From the NCBI RefSeq assembly GCF_003344625.1, contig NZ_QPKJ02000005.1, positions 186,001 to 250,000 on the forward strand: a stretch of 64,000 nucleotides of DNA, given 5' to 3'. The notes under the pieces are model-generated. The model did no database searches and was not told the origin of the DNA. It saw only the letters and a program-made list of their open reading frames with translations. The position numbers were made by a program, and so were the translations under genes. The stretch is from Solirubrobacter deserti (GTDB taxonomy: Bacteria > Actinomycetota > Thermoleophilia > Solirubrobacterales > Solirubrobacteraceae). Shown here one piece after another: positions 57,924 to 64,000 of this stretch; position 1 is the stretch's first letter; each line of letters begins with the position of its first letter.

Positions 57924-58500
57924 GCGCGAACCCGGCCAACACGCCGTCGACGAGCGGCTCGACCTCGGCCTCGGTCAGCCGCCGGTCCTGCCACAGCAGC
58001 CGGTAGTACAGCGCGCCGTTGAGCAGGTCGAGCACGAGGTCGCCGTCACAGTCCGGCCGCAGCTGCCCCCGCTCGATGCCCGCGGCCACCAGCCGCAGCG
58101 CCGGCTCACGCACCTCGCGCAGGGAGGCGGCGAGCGCTGCGTCGATGCGCTCGTTGCCGGCCGCGGCCGCGAGCAGCTCGGCGGCCGAACGCCGGAGAGG
58201 CTGCGCGGCCAGCGTCCGCGCGGCGCGGGTGAAGCCGGCGATCAGGTGCTCGCGCAGCGTCGCGGCCTCGGGCAGCGGCTCCTGGTGCATCGGCGTGGAG
58301 GCGATCGCCTCGAGGATCTCGTCGACGTCCGCGTAGCGCCGGTTGACCGCCGGGAGGCTGACGCCCGCGCGGCGAGCGATCTGCTCGCGGCTGAGGCGGT
58401 GCCGGCCGACCTCCTCCAACAACTCCACGCAGGCGTCCACGATCGCGCGGTCGATCGAAGGGTCACGCGGACGGCCGCGACGCGGGGGGTTGTCGTTCAC
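57904..58500 (-). CDS. TetR-family transcriptional repressor
   Basis: 198 aa from a GTG at 58500. N-terminal HTH: RAIVDACVELLEEVGRHRLS and REQIARRAGVSLPAVNRRYA. The C-terminal ligand domain is helical. It is divergent from the 91-aa gene at 58552, and a perfect 23-bp operator lies between them, so it probably represses that gene and possibly itself. The ligand is unknown. Confidence 0.9.
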   Translation of the reverse strand: MNDNPPRRGRPRDPSIDRAIVDACVELLEEVGRHRLSREQIARRAGVSLPAVNRRYADVDEILEAIASTPMHQEPLPEAATLREHLIAGFTRAARTLAAQPLRRSAAELLAAAAGNERIDAALAASLREVREPALRLVAAGIERGQLRPDCDGDLVLDLLNGALYYRLLWQDRRLTEAEVEPLVDGVLAGFALRPPGG

Positions 58501-58516
58501 GCCCGGCGGGGTAGCA

Positions 58517-58539
58517 TTCCGTTAGTCAGACTAACGGAA
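58517..58539. promoter_or_regulatory. TetR operator palindrome
   Basis: TTCCGTTAGTC (58517-58527), A, GACTAACGGAA (58529-58539): a perfect palindrome with 11-bp arms. It lies between the divergent TetR gene (start 58500) and the 91-aa gene (start 58552), just after a TAGCAT -10-like box (58512-58517). Confidence 0.85.
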
Positions 58540-58551
58540 AGGGAGGCGGAC

Positions 58552-58827
58552 ATGTACGACGTGGAGCGCTTCGGTGGCGAGGTCGCCGGACACGAGGTCG
58601 TGCTGGAGTTCGACACGCGGCGCGTGGTCCTCAACCAGGCGAACCTGCTCGTCGACGGTGACCGGGTCGACACCGGGAAGGTCTTCTACGGCGACAAGCA
58701 GCTGCGCACGACGCTGGACGACGGCACCGAGGTGGAGGTCGCCTTGCACTCGGGCATGGCCGGCGAGCTCACGCGCGCCCAGCTGCGCCAGGCCGACGGC
58801 AGTTGGCGTGATCTCACCAAGCTGTAG
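58552..58827 (+). CDS. Small protein of unknown function under TetR control (91 aa)
   Basis: ATG at 58552 with GGGAGGCGG upstream. The protein is beta-rich: MYDVERFGGEVAGHEVVLEF, DTRRVVLNQANLLVDGDRVD, TGKVFYGDKQLRTTLDDGTE, VEVALHSGMAGELTRAQLRQ. No signal peptide or Cys is seen. It looks like a small beta-barrel or sandwich. As the clear target of a TetR repressor, its level probably changes with a small-molecule ligand. Family unknown. Confidence 0.75.
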   Translation: MYDVERFGGEVAGHEVVLEFDTRRVVLNQANLLVDGDRVDTGKVFYGDKQLRTTLDDGTEVEVALHSGMAGELTRAQLRQADGSWRDLTKL

Positions 58828-58868
58828 CGCCGTGATGAGTTCTCGCGCCCGGTCGCGTCATAACCGGT

Positions 58869-59267
58869 ATGGACGCACAACGTGAGATCCAGACCCTGAT
58901 CCGGCGCTGGGTCGACGCCGTCGACCGCGCCGATCTCGAAGGCGTGCTCGCCGATCACACGGACGACATCGTGATGTTCGACGTCCCGCCGCCGCACGCG
59001 GGCCACCGCGGGATGGCGGAGTACAGAGCGGCCTGGCCCGAGTTCTTGGCCTGGCAGGCCGGCGGCGCGCGGTTCGAGCTGACCGAGTTGGAGGTGACCG
59101 CCGGCAAGGACGTCGCCTTCGCCCACGCGCTACTGCGCTGCGGCCCGCCCGAGTGGTACGAGGCCGAGCCGGGCAAGCGGCTGCGGCTCACCTTCGGGCT
59201 CCGCCGGGAGGACCGCCGCTGGCGCATCGCGCACGAGCATCACTCGTTCGTGCACCCGTCACCATGA
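58869..59267 (+). CDS. SnoaL/NTF2-like protein
   Basis: 132 aa. IQTLIRRWVDAVDRADLEGV and LADHTDDIVMFDVPPPHAGH are typical of the SnoaL-like/ketosteroid-isomerase-type cone fold; the C-terminus has RLTFGLRREDRRWRIAHEHH. It lies 4 bp before the DUF427 gene and is likely cotranscribed with it. Enzyme or binding role unknown. Confidence 0.85.
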   Translation: MDAQREIQTLIRRWVDAVDRADLEGVLADHTDDIVMFDVPPPHAGHRGMAEYRAAWPEFLAWQAGGARFELTELEVTAGKDVAFAHALLRCGPPEWYEAEPGKRLRLTFGLRREDRRWRIAHEHHSFVHPSP

Positions 59268-59271
59268 ACGT

Positions 59272-59607
59272 ATGTCCGCCCACCGCATCAGCACCACCCC
59301 GAGTGAGGCCCGCGTCCGGGTCGAGTCCAACGGCCAGGTGCTCGCCGAGAGCAGTCGGGCCGTCGAGCTGCACGAGACGGGGCTGCCGACCCGCTACTAC
59401 TTGCCGCGTGAGGACGTCCGCATGGATCTCCTCACGCCCACCGACACCACGTCGCACTGCCCGTTCAAGGGCGACGCGTCCTACTTCTCCGCGCCCGACG
59501 TCGAGGACGCGTTCTGGGTCTACGAGCAGCCGTCCGAGGAGGACGCCAAGCCGATCGCCGGTCTGCTCGCCCCGTGGCCCGGCCGGGTTGAAGTGATCGT
59601 GGAGTAG
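59272..59607 (+). CDS. DUF427-family protein
   Basis: 111 aa. The motif set ARVRVESNGQVLAESSRAVE, GLPTRYYLPREDVRMDLL, TSHCPFKGDASYFSA and DAFWVYEQPSEEDAKPIAG is diagnostic of DUF427 (a small beta-barrel domain; biochemical role not established). The family is usually near ~95-110 residues, so it is complete. It follows the SnoaL-like gene. Confidence 0.88.
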   Translation: MSAHRISTTPSEARVRVESNGQVLAESSRAVELHETGLPTRYYLPREDVRMDLLTPTDTTSHCPFKGDASYFSAPDVEDAFWVYEQPSEEDAKPIAGLLAPWPGRVEVIVE

Positions 59608-59611
59608 CCAG

Positions 59612-59617
59612 TACATT
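59612..59617 (+). promoter_or_regulatory. -10 box (TACATT) for the leaderless epimerase gene
   Basis: TACATT ends 7 nt before the ATG at 59625, just after the DUF427 stop codon. Confidence 0.5.
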
Positions 59618-59624
59618 CATACGT

Positions 59625-60602
59625 ATGCGCATCGTCGTCACGGGCTCTTCCGGTCATCTCGGCGAGGCGCTGTGCCGCGTCTTGCGCGACGACGGGGTCG
59701 ATGTCGTCTCGACCGACGTCCTCCCGTCGCCGCACACGACGCTCGTGGGCTCGGTCGCCGACCGCGACCTCGTCCGCGAGGCGCTGAGGGGCGCCGACGC
59801 CGTCGTGCACGCGGCGACGCTGCACAAGCCGCACGTCGGCTCCCACAGCCGCCAGGAGTTCGTCGACACCAACGTCACCGGCACGCTGAACCTGCTCGAG
59901 GAGGCGGTCGCGGCCGGCGTGTCCCGGTTCGTGTTCACGAGCACCACGAGCGCGTTCGGCCGCGCGCTGGTCCCGCCGCCGGGCGCGCCGGCGGCCTGGA
60001 TCACCGAGGACGTCCGGCCCGTCCCGAAGAACATCTACGGCGCGACCAAGACCGCGGCCGAGGACCTGTGCGAGCTCATTCACCGCGACCACGGCCTGCC
60101 GGTCGTGATCCTGCGCACCTCGCGCTTCTTCCCGGAGAGCGACGATCGCGACGACGTCCGGACCGCGTTCGCCGACGCGAACCTGAAGGTCAACGAGCTG
60201 CTGTACCGCCGTGTTGACCTCGAGGACGTCGTGAGCGCGCACCGCTGCGCGCTCGAACGGGCCGACGCGATCGGCTTCGGCCGCTACATCATCAGCGCCA
60301 CGACGCCCTTCACGCGCGACGACCTCGCGGAGCTGCGCACGGACGCGCCCGCCGTCGTCGCCCGCCACTCGCCCGCCTACCCGGCTCTCTACGACCGCCT
60401 CGGCTGGCGCATGTTCGACGCGATCGAGCGCGTGTACGTCAACACCGCCGCGCGCGAGGACCTCGACTGGGCGCCGAAGTACGACTTCGCGTTCGCGCTC
60501 GAGCGCCTGGCCGCGGGCGAGGAGTGGCGGTCCGAGCTCACCCTCGCCGTCGGCGCGAAGGGCTACCACGCCGAGACGACCGGCGTGTACACCACCCGCT
60601 GA
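59625..60602 (+). CDS. NAD-dependent epimerase/dehydratase (extended SDR)
   Basis: 325 aa Rossmann enzyme. The NAD motif is MRIVVTGSSGHLGEALCRVL, the acidic residue binding adenine ribose is in VSTDVLPSPH, and the active site has Thr/Ser in FVFTSTTSAFGRAL and YxxxK in NIYGATKTAAEDLCEL. RFFPESDDRDDVRTAF suggests a sugar-nucleotide epimerase-like substrate pocket, but the substrate is not determined. Confidence 0.88.
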   Translation: MRIVVTGSSGHLGEALCRVLRDDGVDVVSTDVLPSPHTTLVGSVADRDLVREALRGADAVVHAATLHKPHVGSHSRQEFVDTNVTGTLNLLEEAVAAGVSRFVFTSTTSAFGRALVPPPGAPAAWITEDVRPVPKNIYGATKTAAEDLCELIHRDHGLPVVILRTSRFFPESDDRDDVRTAFADANLKVNELLYRRVDLEDVVSAHRCALERADAIGFGRYIISATTPFTRDDLAELRTDAPAVVARHSPAYPALYDRLGWRMFDAIERVYVNTAAREDLDWAPKYDFAFALERLAAGEEWRSELTLAVGAKGYHAETTGVYTTR

Positions 60603-60621
60603 TCGGGCACCTCTAGCGAGG

Positions 60622-61095
60622 GTGAGCGTGACCGTCGAGTTCTGCGGGGGCGAGGGCGAGGTCGTCGCGACCGTCAAGCTGGACGAGCGGACGATGTTCT
60701 GGAGCGACGGCGTGTTCGCCCGCGGCCCCGCGTACGCCCCGCACGCCGGCTTCTTCGGCGACCTCGAAGCCGCTTCGCGCCGGTTCCAGGCCGCATCCGG
60801 CGACGCGGAGCAGCCCGCGTTGGCCGAGCTCGCCGAGATCTGGACGGAGCTCAACCACCACTTCCGCGCCCGCGAGCGGGGCAGCAGCGTCTGGCTGGTC
60901 GACGTCGGGCTGCTGCTCGACGGCGAGCGGGCCTCCGTGCGCTACTACGCGCCCGAAGGGCCCGAGACGTTGTCAGACGCGCAGCTGGATGAGCTCGAGC
61001 GGGCGATGGAGACCGCGCCGCCCGACGAGCAGCTGGCGGCGGCGCGCCGGTACCTCCCGCGCCTGATCGCGGAGGTCCGCCGCGCGCGCGGCTAG
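60622..61095 (+). CDS. Protein of unknown function (157 aa)
   Basis: GTG at 60622. It starts with a beta-strand region (VTVEFCGGEGEVVATVKLDE), has a central acidic amphipathic helix (LAELAEIWTELNHHFRARER), another strand pair (WLVDVGLLLDGERASVRYYA) and a C-terminal helix. No family is recognised and there is no signal peptide. It overlaps the end of the convergent ABC permease gene by 4 bp. Confidence 0.55.
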   Translation: MSVTVEFCGGEGEVVATVKLDERTMFWSDGVFARGPAYAPHAGFFGDLEAASRRFQAASGDAEQPALAELAEIWTELNHHFRARERGSSVWLVDVGLLLDGERASVRYYAPEGPETLSDAQLDELERAMETAPPDEQLAAARRYLPRLIAEVRRARG

Positions 61096-61877
61096 GCCCG
61101 CACCGACTTGCGCTCGTACAGGTGGCGGGCCCACAGCCAGCCGATCAGCCCGAGGACGACGACCCAGACGAGGCTCAGCCAGCCGTTGTCGCCGAGCTCG
61201 GTGCCGAACAGCAGCGCGCGCAGCGCCTCGATGAACGGCGTGAACGGCTGGTGCTCGGCGAACCACTGCAGCCAGCCGGGCATCGACTCGGTGGGCACGA
61301 AGCCGCTGCCGAGGAACGGCAGGATCATGAGCGGCATCGGCAGGTTGCTCGCGCTCTCGACGCCCTTGGCGAACACGCCGAACGCGGCGCCCAGCCAGCA
61401 CAGCGCGTACCCGATCGCGGTGAGCAGGCCGGCGGCGCCGAGCCAGCCCCACAGCGACGCGTCGCCGCGGAAGCCCATCAGCAGCGCGACCGCGAGCACG
61501 ATCGCCGTGGCCAGCAGCACCTGGATGAGGTTGCCGAGCACGTGGCCGCTGAGCACGGCCGAGCGGGAGATGTCCATCGTCCGGAAGCGGGCGATGATGC
61601 CTTCGGTGAGGTCCTTGGAGACCGACAGTGCGGGGCCGGTGACGCCGCCCGCGATCGTGAGCAGCAGGACGCCGGGCACGACGTAGTCCAGGTAGGCGTC
61701 GCTGCCGGCGCCGCCGATGCCGGTGCCGAGCGTGTCGCCGAAGACGTACACGAACAGCACCAGGAAGATCAGCGGGGTCATGATCAGGTACGTGATCACC
61801 GGGTAGCGGACCGCGTGCTTGAGGTTGCGGCGCAGCATCGTGGCCGAGTCGGACACGGTGTGGGCGAGGGTGCTCAT
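61092..61877 (-). CDS. ABC transporter permease (DrrB/ABC-2 type)
   Basis: 261 aa with about six membrane segments. TLAHTVSDSATMLRRNLKHA is the usual cytoplasmic start of DrrB-type permeases, and the GVTGPALSVSKDLTEGIIAR followed by FRTMDISRSAVLSGHVLGNL stretch is the ABC-2 signature. It starts inside the stop of the ATP-binding subunit (ATGA). The cargo is unknown; drug or lipid export is usual. Confidence 0.9.
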   Translation of the reverse strand: MSTLAHTVSDSATMLRRNLKHAVRYPVITYLIMTPLIFLVLFVYVFGDTLGTGIGGAGSDAYLDYVVPGVLLLTIAGGVTGPALSVSKDLTEGIIARFRTMDISRSAVLSGHVLGNLIQVLLATAIVLAVALLMGFRGDASLWGWLGAAGLLTAIGYALCWLGAAFGVFAKGVESASNLPMPLMILPFLGSGFVPTESMPGWLQWFAEHQPFTPFIEALRALLFGTELGDNGWLSLVWVVVLGLIGWLWARHLYERKSVRA

Positions 61878-62806
61878 CGAGCGGCCTCCTGCGTGGCTTC
61901 GTGACCCGTCAGCGCGAAGAACACGTCGTCCAGGTCGGGAGTGTGGATGGTGAAGGTGAGCGGCTCGCTCTCCAGCCGGTCCATGACCGCGCGGATGGAG
62001 GCGAAGCTGCCGTCGCTCGGCACGTCGAGCGCGAGCGCGGCGTCGTCGCGGGTGGCGTCGGGGAGGGTCGTGGCGGCGTGGGTGAGCGCGTGCTCATCCG
62101 AGAACTCGAGCCGGATGCGTCCGCCGGGGACGCGCCGCTTGAGCTCGGCCGGCGTGCCGTCGGCGACGATCGTGCCGCGGTCGAGCACCGCGATCCGGTC
62201 TGCCAGCTGGTCGGCTTCCTCCAGGTACTGGGTGGTCAGGAAGATCGTGGTGCCGGCGGCGACGAGCTCGCGGACGATCTGCCACATCTCCACCCGGCTG
62301 CGCGGGTCCAGGCCGGTGGTCGGCTCGTCCAGGAAGACGATCGACGGGCGCGAGATGAGCGTCATCGCCAGGTCCAGCCGGCGCCGCATGCCGCCCGAAT
62401 AGGTCGACAGCGGCTTGCCCGCGGCCTCGGTGAGGTCGAAGCGCTCGAGCAGCTCGCGCGTGCGGCGCGCGCCCTCCTTGCGGCCGAGGTGACGCAGGTC
62501 GGCCATCAGGCGCAGGTTCTCCTCGCCCGTGAGCAGGTTGTCGACGGCCGAGAACTGGCCCGTGAGCCCGATCAGGGCGCGGACGGCCTCGGGCTGCGCG
62601 ACGACGTCGTGCCCGCCGACGCGCGCGACGCCTGAGTCCGGCCGCAGCAGCGTCGAGAGGATGTGGACGATCGTCGTCTTGCCGGCGCCGTTGGGCCCGA
62701 GCAGGGCGAACACGCCGGCGGGGGACACGTCGAGGTCGAGCTGGTCGAGCACGACCTTCTCCCCGAAGGACTTCGAGAGCCCTTCGAGTTCGATGGCGGA
62801 AGGCAT
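61874..62806 (-). CDS. ABC transporter ATP-binding protein (DrrA type)
   Basis: 310 aa. Walker A LLGPNGAGKTTIVHIL, signature YSGGMRRRLDLAMTLI, Walker B SIVFLDEPTTGLDPRSRVEM, switch His replaced by Gln in IFLTTQYLEEADQLADRIAV as in DrrA. The C-terminal ~80 residues are the DrrA-type extension. It pairs with the permease. Confidence 0.93.
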   Translation of the reverse strand: MPSAIELEGLSKSFGEKVVLDQLDLDVSPAGVFALLGPNGAGKTTIVHILSTLLRPDSGVARVGGHDVVAQPEAVRALIGLTGQFSAVDNLLTGEENLRLMADLRHLGRKEGARRTRELLERFDLTEAAGKPLSTYSGGMRRRLDLAMTLISRPSIVFLDEPTTGLDPRSRVEMWQIVRELVAAGTTIFLTTQYLEEADQLADRIAVLDRGTIVADGTPAELKRRVPGGRIRLEFSDEHALTHAATTLPDATRDDAALALDVPSDGSFASIRAVMDRLESEPLTFTIHTPDLDDVFFALTGHEATQEAAR

Positions 62807-62815
62807 GGTGGGTCC

Positions 62816-63640
62816 TCAGGAGTCGGAGCGGTGGATGTCGATGGAGCCGTAACCGGTGCGGACGTGGAGCTCGAGCGTCTGCTCGTCCGCGGCGGGGCCG
62901 GCGTCGGCGGCGAGGTCGGTGCGGACGACGCCGTACTGCGAGGTCGCGTCCAACCACACCGCGGTGCCGCGGCGCACGCCGACGTCGACGCTCCCGTAGG
63001 AGCCGTCGATGCGGATGACGCCGGCGTTGGCCTGCCGCACGCGGACGCTCCCGTAGGCGGAGCGGATGGTCGCGTCGGACGCGGCGGTGCCGAGCTCCAG
63101 CGAGCCGCTGGAGGTCTTCAGCTCGGCCGGCCCGTCGACGCGGTCGACCGTGATGGGGCCGTCGGCGCCCGTCAGCTGCAGGGCGCCGCCGACGTGGCCG
63201 ACGCGCATCGAGCCGGACTTGAAGTGGATGTCGGCGTCGCCGTCGACGTTCGTGACGCGGTAGTCGCCGTGCCCGCCCTTGAGCGTGAGCCGCTCGGCGG
63301 AGTCGAGCACGAACTCGCCGAACGGGACCTCGGCGTCCACGGCCGCGAAGCGTCCCGTCATCCGCAGCGTGCCGAACTTGACGGTGGCCTCGACCGCGGA
63401 CGTCTCGGGGACCTCGACGACGAGGTCGACGGAGTCCTTGCCCGGGCCGAAGATGCGCGGCTTGTGCGGTCCGCGGATTACGACCGCGTCGCCGACCTGG
63501 TCCACGCGCACCGCCTCGGCCGAAGCACGGTCACCGGAACGGCGCGGGTTGCTCGGCGAGGCGTCGACCGCGACGTCGGAGCGCGCCTTGGCCAGCAACT
63601 GCACGTTGCCGACCTCGAGCTCGACGCGGACGGCGCTCAT
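62816..63640 (-). CDS. DUF4097-family beta-strand repeat protein
   Basis: 274 aa from ATG 63640, overlapping the upstream stop (ATGA). The body is a series of short beta repeats (VEATVKFGTLRMTGRFAAVD, FKSGSMRVGHVGGALQLTGA, SSGSLELGTAASDATIRSAY, GSVRVRQANAGVIRIDGSYG), the right-handed beta-helix pattern of DUF4097/adhesin-like domains. It has no signal peptide. Position between a ribbon-helix-helix protein and an ABC exporter suggests a regulatory or assembly role in that operon. Confidence 0.88.
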   Translation of the reverse strand: MSAVRVELEVGNVQLLAKARSDVAVDASPSNPRRSGDRASAEAVRVDQVGDAVVIRGPHKPRIFGPGKDSVDLVVEVPETSAVEATVKFGTLRMTGRFAAVDAEVPFGEFVLDSAERLTLKGGHGDYRVTNVDGDADIHFKSGSMRVGHVGGALQLTGADGPITVDRVDGPAELKTSSGSLELGTAASDATIRSAYGSVRVRQANAGVIRIDGSYGSVDVGVRRGTAVWLDATSQYGVVRTDLAADAGPAADEQTLELHVRTGYGSIDIHRSDS

Positions 63641-64000
63641 CGCACCCACCCCGTGTACGAGCTGCCGTGCGAGGGCGGCATCGGTCGCCGCGGCTCGAGC
63701 GCCGCGCCGACCGCGCGCACGAACCAGGTGTTGAGCGAGATGCCCTGCGTGGCCGCGGCGGCTTCGGCGCGGGTCTTGAGCGAGTCGGGCAGCCGGAGCG
63801 TCGTGCGGCTCGTCGTGCCGTCCTCGTCCTCGACCGGCTCATTCGGCGTGGATGACGCCGATGACACCACCGGTTCCGCGGCCGGCTTCGACACGACGAA
63901 CTCGACCTCACGGCCACGCAGGCGGACGTCCACGGAACCGGGCGCCAGCTCGCGGGTGATCTCCCCGGCGGCGTCGGAGAGCGCCTCGAAGAACGCGAGG
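63637..64000 (-). CDS. Ribbon-helix-helix (HicB-like) protein, partial
   Basis: The frame enters from the right edge and stops at 63637. The N-terminal part visible (FFEALSDAAGEITRELAPGS, VDVRLRGREVEFVVSKPA) is followed by an acidic linker and an RHH domain (SRTTLRLPDSLKTRAEAAAA, TQGISLNTWFVRAVGAALEP). RHH sequences of this form occur in HicB-type antitoxins, but no toxin gene is visible. It is the first gene seen of the RHH-DUF4097-ABC operon and may autoregulate it. Confidence 0.75.
   Translation of the reverse strand, partial: LAFFEALSDAAGEITRELAPGSVDVRLRGREVEFVVSKPAAEPVVSSASSTPNEPVEDEDGTTSRTTLRLPDSLKTRAEAAAATQGISLNTWFVRAVGAALEPRRPMPPSHGSSYTGWVR

Noticed and set aside
63637..64000. HicAB toxin-antitoxin system
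   Set aside because: Only a RHH-type protein is visible, and the downstream genes are a DUF4097 protein and an ABC exporter, not a HicA toxin.

Overview
The window is very GC-rich, compactly coded bacterial chromosome. I read it as a member of the actinobacterial Thermoleophilia/Solirubrobacterales. The reasons are GC-dominated third codon positions, frequent GTG and TTG starts, a -10 motif of the form TAnnnT placed 6-9 nt before start codons (leaderless or nearly leaderless transcripts), a short-Q-loop CydA with a fused CydDC, and many universal stress proteins. This placement is inference. I see no prophage, insertion sequence, rRNA or CRISPR array. Genes are packed into short operons that often overlap by 4 nt (ATGA, GTGA, TTGA); convergent genes often overlap by 10-90 nt.

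Layout. 1-5.0 kb: tail of a secreted protein, a minus-strand operon (HhH-GPD glycosylase, aldo/keto reductase, alpha/beta hydrolase) and a divergent acyl-CoA dehydrogenase/YceH pair. 5.1-10.2 kb: a tiny hydrophobic peptide overlapping a beta-propeller lipoprotein, NYN nuclease plus UDP-glucose pyrophosphorylase, a repeat protein behind a sigma-28-type promoter, MobA and a DadA-like oxidase. 10.2-18.8 kb: a 12-repeat secreted protein, two Usp-type proteins, a 27-aa membrane peptide, a long nested palindrome, a subtilase, TadA, tRNA-Ser(CGA) and a histidine kinase/ANTAR regulator pair. 18.9-24.6 kb: cydA-cydB-cydDC, with two in-frame palindromic repeats in the CydD/CydC linker. 24.5-30.2 kb: arginase-like protein, Usp proteins, M29 aminopeptidase, tRNA-Ser(GGA), HemW, PyrD. 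30.2-38.1 kb: DeoC, a split ALDH pair and an RNB exonuclease in one operon, a degenerate NarL-type regulator, a PucR regulator overlapping amtB, and glnK. 38.1-46.0 kb: GH13 protein, a GerMN/YkuD protein that lacks the catalytic Cys, a three-gene redox/signalling operon (receiver-TrxR-like, cNMP-binding-like kinase, ZnF-UBP), an amidase and an epoxide-hydrolase-like enzyme. 46.0-52.3 kb: KorAB with a PatB-type C-S lyase, an amidohydrolase, small proteins and a GNAT protein. 52.4-64 kb: M36 metalloprotease, a Ser/Thr kinase operon, a TetR repressor with an obvious operator, small enzymes, and a RHH-DUF4097-DrrAB operon running off the right edge.

Functionally this is core chromosome: respiration under low oxygen (cyd), 2-oxoacid:ferredoxin metabolism, ammonium uptake with P-II control, nucleoside catabolism, cofactor assembly, secreted proteases and several signalling modules. 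The least explained parts are the three-gene receiver-flavoprotein/kinase/zinc-finger operon at 40.6-44.0 kb, the coding palindromes in cydDC, the sigma-28-promoted repeat protein at 7.9 kb and the nested palindrome at 15.0 kb.
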